Shown here piece by piece: positions 7,679 to 15,966 of a DNA stretch of 64,000 bases. How positions within the stretch are numbered: position 1 is the stretch's first letter; each line of letters begins with the position of its first letter. The translations under genes and the position numbers were made by a program. Source of the stretch: Winogradskya consettensis (GTDB taxonomy: Bacteria > Actinomycetota > Actinomycetes > Mycobacteriales > Micromonosporaceae); contig NZ_BOQP01000050.1 of the NCBI RefSeq assembly GCF_018332715.1, positions 62,001 to 126,000 of the forward strand, in the 5' to 3' direction. The notes beneath the pieces were generated by a model. The model had not been told where the DNA came from, ran no database searches, and saw only the letters and a program-made list of their open reading frames with translations.

Positions 7679-8536
7679 TCAGGCGGGCACCCCGGGATCC
7701 GTGACCGGACCGAGCTGCCCGCCGTCGAGCTTCAGCTGCTGGCCGGTGACCCACTTCGCCTCGTCAGAGGCGAAGTACATGACCGCCTCGGACACCTCAC
7801 TCGGCTCGAGCCACGGCACGCCCATCGGCGACTTGGTCTCCAGCGACGGGATCATTTCTTCCTTGGTCGGGTTCTCGAGATCCGGCCGGAACGCGTGGTA
7901 CATGAAGTCGTTGTCCATCATTCCGGAGTGGACGTTGGTCGGGTGCACCACGTTGACCCGGATCCGGCGGCTCGCGAAGACCCGGGAAAGATCGTGGCCG
8001 AGCCGCGCGACGTGCCGCTTGGCGTGCGCGTAGCCGAGACCGCCGGCGCCGCCCCGATCGACCGTGCCGACGAGCAGCGCGGCCGTCGACCCGGTGAGGA
8101 TGATCGACGCACCCGGCTGCAGGTGCGGCTCCGCGGCCGCGACGGTGTTGAACACACCGACCAGGTTCACGTTGACCACGTCGAGGAACGCCTTCGGCGT
8201 GTCGTTGCCCATCGTCAGGATGCCCGCGTTGGCCACGACGATGTCCAGCCGCCCGAACTCGGCCACACCGGCCTCGACAGCGGCCTCGAGATCGGCCACC
8301 AGCCGGACGTCGCCCTGCCGGGCGACGATGCGACGGCCGAGCGCCTCGACCTGACGCACCGTTTCCTCGAGGTCGTCCTTGGTCGCGAGCGGGTACGGCA
8401 CGGTGTCCATGCCGTCGAGGAGGTCGACCGCGATGATGTCGGCGCCCTCCCGAGCCAGGCGGACCGCGTGGCTGCGACCCTGCCCGCGCGCGGCACCCGT
8501 GATGAAGGCGACCTTGCCGTCCAGACGTCCTGACAT
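7679..8536 (-). CDS. Mycofactocin-coupled SDR family oxidoreductase
   Basis: This 285-residue short-chain dehydrogenase has the cofactor motif TGAARGQGRSHA and catalytic Ser plus YxxxK-like GYAHAKRHV. After the second beta strand it carries the insertion VDLLDGMDTVPYPLATKDDL, the hallmark of mycofactocin-coupled SDRs, which keep NAD(H) bound and pass electrons to mycofactocin. The ATG at 8536 follows AGGAGACAGTT. Probable role is oxidation of a secondary alcohol in the adjacent catabolic pathway; the substrate is unknown. Confidence 0.92.
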   Translation of the reverse strand: MSGRLDGKVAFITGAARGQGRSHAVRLAREGADIIAVDLLDGMDTVPYPLATKDDLEETVRQVEALGRRIVARQGDVRLVADLEAAVEAGVAEFGRLDIVVANAGILTMGNDTPKAFLDVVNVNLVGVFNTVAAAEPHLQPGASIILTGSTAALLVGTVDRGGAGGLGYAHAKRHVARLGHDLSRVFASRRIRVNVVHPTNVHSGMMDNDFMYHAFRPDLENPTKEEMIPSLETKSPMGVPWLEPSEVSEAVMYFASDEAKWVTGQQLKLDGGQLGPVTDPGVPA

Positions 8537-8562
8537 AACTGTCTCCTGCGCTAGTCGGTTCT

Positions 8563-10098
8563 TCAGTTGAGGGGGCCGTAGCCGGCGGGGATCTCGTCGA
8601 GGATCACGCTCTTGGGCTCCAGGTAGGGCAGCAGGCCGTCGCGGTTTCCCTCGCGCCCGAACCCGGACTGCTTGAAGCCGCCGACCCCCATCCGGGGATC
8701 GCTGCGGAAGCCGTTGTGGCCCACGGTGCCCGACCTGATGCGTCGCGCGGCGTGATAGGCGCGGTCGATGTCGTTGGTGAAGACCGAGGCGTTCAGCCCG
8801 AAGACGGTCTGGTTGGCCAGCTCGATCGCGTGCTGCTCGCTGTCGGCCGGGATGACGCTGAGGACGGGACCGAAGATCTCCTCCTGAGCGATCGTGGACT
8901 GGTTGTCGACGCCGGCGAACACGGTCGGCTCGATATAGAAACCACGGTCGAAGTCCTTCGGCCGGCCGCCGCCGCCGACGAGCCGGGCGCCTTCGGCCAG
9001 ACCCTTCTGGATGTAGCTCTCGACGCGCTCGCGCTGGCGTTCCATGGCCAGCGGCCCGATCTGCGCGGAGGAGTCGAACGGGTCCCCGATCCTGGCAGCG
9101 GTGAAGTAGCCGGCCAGGGCTTCCGCGAACTCGTCGTGGCGGTCCCGGCCGACGATCACCCGGGTGAGCGAGGCACACACCTGGCCGTTGAGCGTGCACT
9201 CGGCGGCGGCGAGCGACTTCGCTGCCGCGTCGAGGTCGTAGTCGTCGAAGATGATCGCCGGGGACTTGCCGCCGAGCTCCAGCGTGTATCGGGCCATGCG
9301 GCTGCCGCAGATACTCGCGATCCGCTTGCCCACCGCGCTGGAGCCGGTGAAGGCAATCTTGTCCACGCGGGGATCGGTGACGAGCAGCTCCGAGGCGTCC
9401 CGATCGGCGGTCACCACGTTGAGCACCCCGGCGGGCAGGCCGATCTCCTCGGCGACCTCGGCCAGCACGTAGGCCTCGCCGGGAGCCTCGGGCGGCGCCT
9501 TGACCACGACCGTGCACCCGGCGACCAGAGCGGGGGCGACCTTGTAGGCGATCAGGGACGCGGGGGTGTTCCAGGCCACGATGGCACCGACGACGCCGAC
9601 CGCCTCGCGGACCACCACACCGAACCCGCCCTGCATCGGCGAGTGTCGCACCTGCCACTCGAAGTCCGCGGCCAGGTCGGCGTAGAAGTCATAGGTCGCG
9701 CCGACGCGGGCCATGGCGGCGGAGGCCATCGTGTGCAGGACACCGACCTGCCGCGTCCAGAGCAGTCCCGCATCATCCGCGCGCCGCCGCAGACCCTCGG
9801 CGAGCTTATGGACCCATTCGGCGCGCTCGGCGGGCTCCAGCAGCGACCATCCGGTCCGATCGAATGCGGTGCGGGCAGCGGCGATGGCGTGCGACATGTC
9901 CGCCTCGCCGGCCAGGGACACGGTGTAGTAGAGCTCTTCCGTGGCGGGATCCACGATGGCGAAGCTGGATGCCGACAACGGCGCCACCCACCGCCCGTCG
10001 ATGAAGAACCGGTCCGGGTGCCGCAGCGGCACACCGGCTTCCCGGGCGGCGAAGTGCCCGTCCCCTACCGGCCGATCGACGCCGAGCTGACTGGACAT
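8563..10098 (-). CDS. Aldehyde dehydrogenase (NAD-dependent family)
   Basis: This 511-residue protein belongs to the ALDH superfamily. The catalytic cysteine is Cys308 in NGQVCASLTR, and the general-base glutamate lies in LELGGKSPAI. The NAD-binding region (VAWNTPASLIAYKVAPALVAG) and the Asn of PWN-type AWN are present. It oxidises an aldehyde to the acid. It is 26 bases upstream of the mycofactocin-coupled SDR and on the same strand, so the two probably form an operon driven by the promoter near 10.23 kb with the 17-bp operator at 10164-10180. Confidence 0.92.
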   Translation of the reverse strand: MSSQLGVDRPVGDGHFAAREAGVPLRHPDRFFIDGRWVAPLSASSFAIVDPATEELYYTVSLAGEADMSHAIAAARTAFDRTGWSLLEPAERAEWVHKLAEGLRRRADDAGLLWTRQVGVLHTMASAAMARVGATYDFYADLAADFEWQVRHSPMQGGFGVVVREAVGVVGAIVAWNTPASLIAYKVAPALVAGCTVVVKAPPEAPGEAYVLAEVAEEIGLPAGVLNVVTADRDASELLVTDPRVDKIAFTGSSAVGKRIASICGSRMARYTLELGGKSPAIIFDDYDLDAAAKSLAAAECTLNGQVCASLTRVIVGRDRHDEFAEALAGYFTAARIGDPFDSSAQIGPLAMERQRERVESYIQKGLAEGARLVGGGGRPKDFDRGFYIEPTVFAGVDNQSTIAQEEIFGPVLSVIPADSEQHAIELANQTVFGLNASVFTNDIDRAYHAARRIRSGTVGHNGFRSDPRMGVGGFKQSGFGREGNRDGLLPYLEPKSVILDEIPAGYGPLN

Positions 10099-10163
10099 CT
10101 GATCCTCCGTTCACCGCCACCGCAGCGCGAGCTGACGGCGGCACGCTGTTCTCTGCAGACACC

Positions 10164-10180
10164 GTTCCCTACAAAAGAAC
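10164..10180 (-). promoter_or_regulatory. 17-bp operator copy A (before the aldehyde dehydrogenase/SDR operon)
   Basis: GTTCCCTACAAAAGAAC fits the consensus GTTCYSTWSAAYRGAAC found before many genes in this island. It lies 66-82 bases upstream of the aldehyde dehydrogenase. A second partial copy, read on the minus strand as TACAATGAAAC, follows at about 10183-10199, so the site may be a tandem. Confidence 0.65.
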
Positions 10181-10226
10181 AACTGTTTCATTGTAAACAC
10201 GAACAGCATCTGACTCTCGACCGCCA

Positions 10227-10278
10227 CTGTCAAGAACATCGGCTTTGTAGGTCGTTTCTCGTAACACGTTCTTGACAG
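10227..10278. promoter_or_regulatory. Back-to-back promoter pair between aldehyde dehydrogenase and MFS permease
   Basis: A perfect 11-base inverted repeat, CTGTCAAGAAC (10227-10237) and GTTCTTGACAG (10268-10278), presents a TTGACA -35-like box on each strand. Each arm is about 45-47 bases from a 17-bp operator (10164-10180 on the left, 10325-10341 on the right). The -10 boxes are not convincing. This 343-base gap (10099-10441) contains no gene. Confidence 0.5.
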
Positions 10279-10324
10279 CGTTTGTTACCTCCAACACACT
10301 CGGACCACGTTGTAGCGAGCAGGC

Positions 10325-10341
10325 GTTCCGTACAACAGAAC
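10325..10341 (+). promoter_or_regulatory. 17-bp operator copy B (before the MFS permease)
   Basis: GTTCCGTACAACAGAAC is the best match to the island consensus and lies about 100 bases upstream of the MFS start. It is extended by one GC pair to GCGTTC...GAACGC. Position downstream of the TTGACA box is consistent with repression by roadblock or promoter occlusion (inference). Confidence 0.7.
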
Positions 10342-10441
10342 GCTAGCTGCAGGGTCCCCTTCCGCTCGGAAAACCGTGCTCACCGAGGTACCGCAACGCA
10401 CCGAACGAGGACGGCCATGAGGCCGCATGAAAGAGGCGAAC

Positions 10442-11917
10442 ATGCCAGCTACCACCGATCCAGCGACGGCGTCACGGCCGCAGCGCTCCGCGGCGCTGAT
10501 CATCACGATCCTGATCCTTGCCGCGGTCGTCAGCTCCTTCGAAGCGACGATGATGTACACCGCACTGCCCGGGATCATCGAGCAGTTCCACTCCACGGCC
10601 GGCTCCGCCGGATGGATTCTCACCGGGTTCCTGCTGGTCGGCGCCGCGTCGGCTGCCATCAGCGGGCGCCTGGGTGACGCGTTCGGGCGCCGCAACGTCC
10701 TGATCGCCGTGCTGCTGCTGTCGGTCGTCGGCTCGGTCGTCAGCCTTTCCGCACACAGCCTGGCCGTCCTCATCATCGGCCGATCGATCCAGGGATTCGC
10801 CGGCGGACTGGTACCTCTGTGCGTCGGCATCCTGCGGGAGAACCTGCCCAGGAAGAACCTGCCCGTGGCCGTCGCCGTCGTCGCGGGTGCGGCCATGTGC
10901 GGCGGCGCGGCCGGCAACATCGTCGCCGGCAACATCTACGACGCCTGGGGCTGGCACTACATCTTCGTGGTCTCGCTCGCGCTGGCCCTGGTCACGGCTG
11001 CCGGCGCCGTCCTGCTGCCACCGGCGGTCAGCCGGACCGGCTTCGTCAAGGTCGACTGGCTCGGCGGCATCCTCTTCGCGCCCGGTATCGCCCTCGCCAT
11101 GTACGGCATCAACAAGAGCAGCGAGTGGGGCTGGAGCAGCGGCAGGACCTGGGCGTTCGTCGCCGGCGGCATCGTGGTTCTGGCCGCCTGGGTGACCTGG
11201 GAGTTCGTCACCGACCACCCGTTGCTCAACGTCCGCTACTTCGCCTCGCGCAAGATCGGTCTGACCCTGATCGCCACCATGCTGGTCTCCTTCGGCACCC
11301 TCGGGATCTCGGGCTTCCTCGGCCAGCTGGTCATGCAGATGCCGAAGATCGCCCCGGTCGGCCTCGGCCTCAGCGCCGGCACCGCGGGCGACATCTCCTT
11401 CTTCTGCTCCCTGCTCGGCTTCGCCATCGCACCGCTCAGCGGTCGCATCTCGCGGGGCGGCCGTTCCCGCAACGCCTTCCTGGTTGGATGCGCGTTCGGC
11501 CTGGCCGCCGCGGTCCTCTCCGCGCTGCTGCTCGGGACGGTCGCGGGGTGGATCGTGTCGCAGCTCGTCCTGACCTGCGCCACGGGCTTCATGCTCAGCT
11601 CGCTACCGAACCTCGTGGTCGAGGGTGTGCAGGGCGAGAACACCAGCGAGGTGTCCGGTTTCTACATGGTCACCCAGAACGCCTTCTCGGCCGTGGGCAC
11701 GTCCATCGGCACGACGATCCTGTCGCAGCACCTGGTGCGGGGCACCCCGTTCAGCACACACGCCAGCTACAACACACTGTTCACGATCATCGCCGTCTGC
11801 TCGGTGCTGGCCTTCGGCGTGGCGCTGTTCATCCGCAAGGGGATGGTCGGTGGAGCCGGCGAGGATCTGGAGGCACTCGCGGAGTCCAAGGGCCAACTGA
11901 CCCACCTCTCCGCCTGA
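10442..11917 (+). CDS. MFS transporter, 14-TM DHA2-type
   Basis: This 491-residue major facilitator permease has about 14 hydrophobic helices and the motif GRLGDAFGRRNVL between helices 2 and 3. ATG at 10442 has AGAGG six bases before it and is preferred over the ATG at 10427. It is expressed divergently from the aldehyde dehydrogenase/SDR operon, through a shared operator region. Import of the catabolic substrate or efflux of a toxic intermediate are both possible. Confidence 0.88.
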   Translation: MPATTDPATASRPQRSAALIITILILAAVVSSFEATMMYTALPGIIEQFHSTAGSAGWILTGFLLVGAASAAISGRLGDAFGRRNVLIAVLLLSVVGSVVSLSAHSLAVLIIGRSIQGFAGGLVPLCVGILRENLPRKNLPVAVAVVAGAAMCGGAAGNIVAGNIYDAWGWHYIFVVSLALALVTAAGAVLLPPAVSRTGFVKVDWLGGILFAPGIALAMYGINKSSEWGWSSGRTWAFVAGGIVVLAAWVTWEFVTDHPLLNVRYFASRKIGLTLIATMLVSFGTLGISGFLGQLVMQMPKIAPVGLGLSAGTAGDISFFCSLLGFAIAPLSGRISRGGRSRNAFLVGCAFGLAAAVLSALLLGTVAGWIVSQLVLTCATGFMLSSLPNLVVEGVQGENTSEVSGFYMVTQNAFSAVGTSIGTTILSQHLVRGTPFSTHASYNTLFTIIAVCSVLAFGVALFIRKGMVGGAGEDLEALAESKGQLTHLSA

Positions 11918-11952
11918 ATCGGCCCGACCGTCGCCGGTCCCTCCAATAATTC

Positions 11953-11964
11953 AGCACATGTGCT
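11953..11964. promoter_or_regulatory. 12-bp palindrome in a convergent gap
   Basis: AGCACATGTGCT is a perfect palindrome, nearly extended by TTC and CAA flanks. The ten bases ATGTGCTCAA occur again at 18865-18874 upstream of the Baeyer-Villiger monooxygenase. It lies between two convergent genes, an unusual place for an operator, so its role is unclear. Confidence 0.3.
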
Positions 11965-11991
11965 CAATTAAGCGGGGGGCGGTGAGGGGTG

Positions 11992-12627
11992 TCAGCCCTC
12001 GCCGCCCAGCTCCGCCAGCGAGACCGGGCTCCCCGGCAGCCGGCTTCCCGGTCTCGCACCGAGCCCGTCGAGCACCAGCCAGAGCGAGCGTTGCGCACGA
12101 AGACGCCCGGCGGGATCGGAGACGGGTGGAAGCCGTTCGAGCACGAACGACACCAGGCCCAGCACGTCACCGGAGCCCACGTCCGCACGCAACGAGCCCT
12201 CGCGCTGCGCGTCCCGCACGAGCCGGTCGAGCGCGGTCATCATCTCGCGGTAGACGTCGCGGGACTCCTCAGCGGCGTGGACCGGCGTCCAGACCTGCGG
12301 AGACGGGAAGGCGAGATGCACGGTGAGGACCAGGTTCTCCGACGTCGTCGCAAGCCTGATGAACGCATCCCAGGCGCTCGCCGTGGCGTCGACGGCGGCA
12401 CGGAGATCGACCAGCACCGCACGGAAGGTGGACGCGGCAACGGCGGCGATCAGCCCGCCGCGGTCGGGAAAGCGCCGGTACAGCGTGCCGACCCCGACAC
12501 CGGCGCGACGGGCGATCGCCTCCATCGGCACGTCGAGACCGGACTCGACGAAGATCTCCCGGGCCGTCGCGATGATCTGACGAAGGTTCCGGCGGGCGTC
12601 GGCCCGCAACTCGGGTTCTAACACCAC
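11992..12627 (-). CDS. TetR-family regulator divergent from P450
   Basis: This 211-residue TetR repressor has an N-terminal helix-turn-helix (MEAIARRAGVGVGTLYRRFPDRGGL). It is divergent from the cytochrome P450 at 12745. The start is GTG at 12627; the ACTTTT...AAAAGT inverted repeat (12626-12653) overlaps it and could be its own operator. It probably controls the P450/ferredoxin pair, which lacks the 17-bp consensus operator. The ligand is unknown. Confidence 0.82.
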   Translation of the reverse strand: MVLEPELRADARRNLRQIIATAREIFVESGLDVPMEAIARRAGVGVGTLYRRFPDRGGLIAAVAASTFRAVLVDLRAAVDATASAWDAFIRLATTSENLVLTVHLAFPSPQVWTPVHAAEESRDVYREMMTALDRLVRDAQREGSLRADVGSGDVLGLVSFVLERLPPVSDPAGRLRAQRSLWLVLDGLGARPGSRLPGSPVSLAELGGEG

Positions 12628-12744
12628 TTTTTTAAGTTCTCGTTTCGAAAAGTATGGCCTAAGGCGACATCTTGTGACTAGCCTCGCAGTGATGACCGGA
12701 CGACGGCCTTCCGCTTACAGCCTATCCGCGCCCAGGAGTACGCA

Positions 12745-13914
12745 ATGACGCCACCGACGATCTCCTTCACCCGCACGGACCCGTACCGGCCACCGGCCGA
12801 CCACGTCCGGCTGCAGGCTGAGGCTCCGATCAGCCGGGTCCAGCGGCCCGACGGTCGCAAGCTCTGGGTCGTCACCCGGCACGAGGACGTCCGGACCATG
12901 CTCATGGACACCCGGTTCAGCTCGGACCGCCGGGATCCCCGGCATCCCGCGCACATGGCGCACATGGGCCCGGACTACAGACCGGGCCTCATCGAGATGG
13001 ATCCACCGGCCCACACCGCGTTGCGGCGCTCGCTGATCGGCGAGTTCACCGTGTCGCGACTGAGCGCCTGGCGGCCGCGGATCCAGGAGATGGTCGACGA
13101 GGCGATCGACGCGATGCTCGCAGGGCCGCCCGAGACCGACCTGGTCGAGGCGCTGTCGCTGCCGATCCCCTCGATGGTCATCTCCGAGATGCTCGGCGTG
13201 CCGTACGCCGACCATGACTTCTTCCAGCGGAACAGCGCCGATTTCTCGCGCATCGACACGACCCCCGAGCAGAAGGGGGCGGCCGTCGCGAACCTGCGGA
13301 ACTACATCGCGGATCTCGTCCAGCAGAAGGTCAAGGAGCCCGGCAACGACCTGCTCAGCCGCCAGCTCGCCGCCGGCGTCAAGCCCGAGGACCTCGGCCC
13401 GATCGGATTCCTGCTGCTCATAGCCGGTCACGAGACGACCGCGAACATGATCTCACTGTCGATCGCCACCCTGCTGGACAAGCGCGAGAAGCTGGAAGCC
13501 GTCCGCAACGACCCCGCCATCACCGTCGGCGCGGTGGAGGAACTGCTGCGGTACTTCACCATCGCCGAGGTCGGCCATCAGCGCCTCGCCCTCGCGGACA
13601 TCGAGCTCGGCGGCGTCCTCATCAAGGAGGGCGAGACCGTCTTCGGGCTCGCCAACACGGCCAACCGCGACGCCGAGGTCTTCCCCGACCCCGACGACCT
13701 CGACTTCACCCGGCTGGCCCGCAACCACCTCGCCTTCGGGTTCGGCCCGCACCAGTGCCTCGGCCAGAACCTCGCGCGGCTCGAGCTCGAGATCGTGCTG
13801 GCGACCGTGCTGCGGCGCATGCCGACGCTGCGGCTCGCGGTCCCGTTCGACGAGATCTCCTTCAAGGAGAACGGACCCAACTACGGAGTCAACAAGCTGG
13901 AGGTGGCCTGGTGA
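12745..13914 (+). CDS. Cytochrome P450 (first of two)
   Basis: This 389-residue class I bacterial P450 has the I-helix oxygen-binding motif AGHETTANM, the EXXR region (EELLRY) and the haem loop FGFGPHQCLGQ with axial Cys338. It hydroxylates a small lipophilic substrate using electrons from the adjacent ferredoxin. The ribosome site AGGAG is seven bases upstream. Its stop overlaps the ferredoxin start (GTGA). The substrate cannot be named from sequence; context suggests an alicyclic compound. Confidence 0.93.
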   Translation: MTPPTISFTRTDPYRPPADHVRLQAEAPISRVQRPDGRKLWVVTRHEDVRTMLMDTRFSSDRRDPRHPAHMAHMGPDYRPGLIEMDPPAHTALRRSLIGEFTVSRLSAWRPRIQEMVDEAIDAMLAGPPETDLVEALSLPIPSMVISEMLGVPYADHDFFQRNSADFSRIDTTPEQKGAAVANLRNYIADLVQQKVKEPGNDLLSRQLAAGVKPEDLGPIGFLLLIAGHETTANMISLSIATLLDKREKLEAVRNDPAITVGAVEELLRYFTIAEVGHQRLALADIELGGVLIKEGETVFGLANTANRDAEVFPDPDDLDFTRLARNHLAFGFGPHQCLGQNLARLELEIVLATVLRRMPTLRLAVPFDEISFKENGPNYGVNKLEVAW

Positions 13915-14114
13915 GCACGCGCATCATCGCCAACCGCGACCGGTGCGTCGGAGCCGGCCAGTGCGTTCTGGTCGACCCGGACGCCTTCGATCAGGACGAT
14001 TCCGACGGACTCGTCGTCCTCATCCATTCCGAGCCACATTCCGACGACGAGGTCGCCCGGGCCAGGGAAGCCGTCAACGTGTGCCCCGGCCGCGCCCTCT
14101 CGCTCGCCGAATAG
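13911..14114 (+). CDS. [3Fe-4S] ferredoxin, P450 partner
   Basis: This 67-residue ferredoxin carries the CxxxxxC arrangement (RCVGAGQC) and a C-terminal VCP, the pattern of actinobacterial [3Fe-4S] P450 ferredoxins. GTG start overlaps the P450 stop, indicating coupled synthesis. It shuttles one electron from a reductase (probably the FprA-like protein at 14520-15857) to the upstream P450. Confidence 0.92.
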   Translation: MSTRIIANRDRCVGAGQCVLVDPDAFDQDDSDGLVVLIHSEPHSDDEVARAREAVNVCPGRALSLAE

Positions 14115-14157
14115 CCGTCGGCCATCACGTGCCATGTATCGCTGTAAAGAAAATACG

Positions 14158-14174
14158 TTCCGTTGAACGGAACT
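14158..14174 (+). promoter_or_regulatory. 17-bp operator copy G (before fdxA-fprA)
   Basis: GTTCCGTTGAACGGAAC is a perfect palindrome about a central G and the most symmetrical member of the family. It lies 26-42 bases upstream of the 7Fe ferredoxin start. Confidence 0.7.
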
Positions 14175-14199
14175 CAGCGCCCAACCCCGAGGAGAACCG

Positions 14200-14520
14200 A
14201 TGACATTCGTGGTGACGCAGGGTTGCGTCGACGTCCAGGACAAGAGCTGCGTCCAGGTCTGCCCGGCCGACTGCATCTACGAGGGCGCCCGGATGATGTA
14301 CATCAACCCCGACCAGTGCATCGACTGCGGCGCCTGTGAAGAGGTGTGCCCCATGTCGGCGATCCGGTTCGACGGCGACCTGGTGGGTGAGGACGAGAAG
14401 TTCCTCGACCTCAACGCCGAGTTCTTCGAGGCGACCGGGCCGCTCAAGGGCGGCCGTAAGCTCGGGAAGATAGATCACGACGTCGACTACGTCGCCCAGC
14501 TCCCCCACCAGGCGGGCTGA
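14200..14520 (+). CDS. fdxA: 7Fe ferredoxin, FdxA-like
   Basis: This 106-residue ferredoxin has two cluster-binding regions: CVDVQDKSCVQVCPADC (3Fe-4S plus a ligand of the second cluster) and CIDCGACEEVCP (4Fe-4S). Length and C-terminal extension match actinobacterial FdxA. It overlaps the reductase start by one base (TGATG), so both are produced together. It likely gives the island a ferredoxin pool for the P450s and other redox steps. Confidence 0.92.
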   Translation: MTFVVTQGCVDVQDKSCVQVCPADCIYEGARMMYINPDQCIDCGACEEVCPMSAIRFDGDLVGEDEKFLDLNAEFFEATGPLKGGRKLGKIDHDVDYVAQLPHQAG

Positions 14521-15857
14521 TGGCACGCCGGCTCCGCGTCGCCGTCGTCGGCTCCGGTCCGGCCGGACTGTACTGTGCCCAGATCCTGACCGAGGACGCT
14601 GACCGCGATGTCACGGTGGACGTGTTCGAACGCCTCCCCACCCCCTTCGGCCTGGTGCGGTACGGCGTCGCACCCGACCATCAGAAGATCAAATCGATCG
14701 TCGCCTCCCTGGCCGAGACGTTCGAGTCCCCCCGGGTGCGGTTTCTCGGCAACGTGACCGTCGGCTCCGACGTCACGATCGAGGAATTGCGCGCGCGCTA
14801 CGACGCCGTCGTGCTGGCCTCCGGCGCGCCGCTGGACCGCCGGCTCGGAGTTGCGGGTGAGGACCTGACCGGCGTCCTCGCGGCGCGCAACTTCGTCTCC
14901 TGGTACAGCGGGCACCCGGACGCGGACTTCGACACCTCGCTGCTCGACGTGGAGCGGGCCATGGTCATCGGCGTGGGCAACGTGGCGCTCGATGTGGCAC
15001 GCATGCTCGTCCGCACGCCGGACGAACTACGCCGGACCGACGTACCCGAGCACGTCATCGAGGTTCTGGCCGGTCACGCCGTCCGCGAGATGCTCGTCGT
15101 CGGGCGGCGGGGACCCCAGTTCGCCAAGTTCACCAACAAGGAACTCGTCGAGCTGGCGGCCGTCGACAGCGCCGACGTCATCGTCGCCCCCGAGGAACTG
15201 CTGCTGCCCGAGGCCGAGCAGGCCAGGGTGGCAGCACAGCCCGCCGTCAAGCGGCTCCTGGCGTCCTTGCAGAAGATCGCCGGCCGGGAACCGTACGGCC
15301 GGGATCGGCGCATCCGGTTCCTCTTCGACCGGACCCCCGTCGAGTTCTTGGGCGACACCACCGTCACGGCGGCGCGGCTGGCCCGTACCACCGATCCCAC
15401 GATCGTCGAGGACCTGGACACCGGCCTGATCCTACCCGCGGTGGGTTACCGGAGCACCGCACTCAGCGGCGTCCCCTTCGACGACTCGTCCGGCACGATC
15501 CCCCATCGCGACTCCCGCGTTCTGGACCGCGATGCCCAGGTCAGCGGCCTGTACGTCGTCGGATGGGCCAAGCGCGGCCCCAGCGGCGTGATCGGCACGA
15601 ACCGCCTGTGCGCAAGTGAGACCGTCGCCGCCGTCCTGGAGGACGCCGCGACCCTGCTGGAGCGCGACCGGCCGGACGAGCCGATCGACACCCTCCTGCA
15701 GGCGCGCGGGGTGACGGTGATCGACTGGCACCGCTGGCAGCTCATCGAGGCCGCCGAGGCGCGGCTGGGCGCGGAACACGGACGCGACCGCGTCAAGCTG
15801 TACGACCGGGAGCTCATGCTGACGGCCGCCGGGGTCGGGGGCACTCCGGCCAGTTGA
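14520..15857 (+). CDS. fprA: Ferredoxin-NADP+ reductase, FprA-like
   Basis: This 445-residue adrenodoxin-reductase-type flavoprotein has the FAD site VAVVGSGPAGLYCAQIL at residue 7, the FGLVRYGVAPDH signature, and a second dinucleotide motif VIGVGNVALDVARML. The C-terminal GWAKRGPSGVIGTN is typical. It reduces ferredoxin with NADPH. With the two ferredoxin types and two P450s in this island it most likely serves the P450 electron chain, although a second reductase (28576-29805) is also present. A GC-rich hairpin follows. Confidence 0.93.
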   Translation: MARRLRVAVVGSGPAGLYCAQILTEDADRDVTVDVFERLPTPFGLVRYGVAPDHQKIKSIVASLAETFESPRVRFLGNVTVGSDVTIEELRARYDAVVLASGAPLDRRLGVAGEDLTGVLAARNFVSWYSGHPDADFDTSLLDVERAMVIGVGNVALDVARMLVRTPDELRRTDVPEHVIEVLAGHAVREMLVVGRRGPQFAKFTNKELVELAAVDSADVIVAPEELLLPEAEQARVAAQPAVKRLLASLQKIAGREPYGRDRRIRFLFDRTPVEFLGDTTVTAARLARTTDPTIVEDLDTGLILPAVGYRSTALSGVPFDDSSGTIPHRDSRVLDRDAQVSGLYVVGWAKRGPSGVIGTNRLCASETVAAVLEDAATLLERDRPDEPIDTLLQARGVTVIDWHRWQLIEAAEARLGAEHGRDRVKLYDRELMLTAAGVGGTPAS

Positions 15858-15875
15858 CTCCGGTACCCCGCCCGA

Positions 15876-15903
15876 GGCCCGCCCGCTGACCAGCGGGTGG
15901 GCC
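15876..15903 (+). terminator. Hairpin after fprA
   Basis: GGCCCGCCCGCTG and GCGGGTGGGCC form an 11-pair stem (one wobble) with a short loop, 18 bases after the reductase stop. Terminates the fdxA-fprA unit before iclR. Confidence 0.65.
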
Positions 15904-15922
15904 TTCGTGTATGCCTGCTAGT

Positions 15923-15939
15923 GTTTTGTTTAAGAGAAC
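15923..15939 (+). promoter_or_regulatory. 17-bp operator copy H (before iclR)
   Basis: GTTTTGTTTAAGAGAAC fits the island consensus and is 28-44 bases upstream of the IclR-type gene, so that gene is a candidate for autoregulation. Confidence 0.55.
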
Positions 15940-15966
15940 TGTCATTCGACTGTGCGGGAGCATGGC

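Noticed and set aside
12626..12653. 17-bp operator before the first P450
   Set aside because: GTTCTCGTTTCGAAAAG fits the consensus poorly; the ACTTTT/AAAAGT repeat is better read as the TetR's own site.
14119..14136. A further mft-type palindrome near TGCCAT at 14131
   Set aside because: Only one half-site is present; no TGGCA partner at the right spacing.
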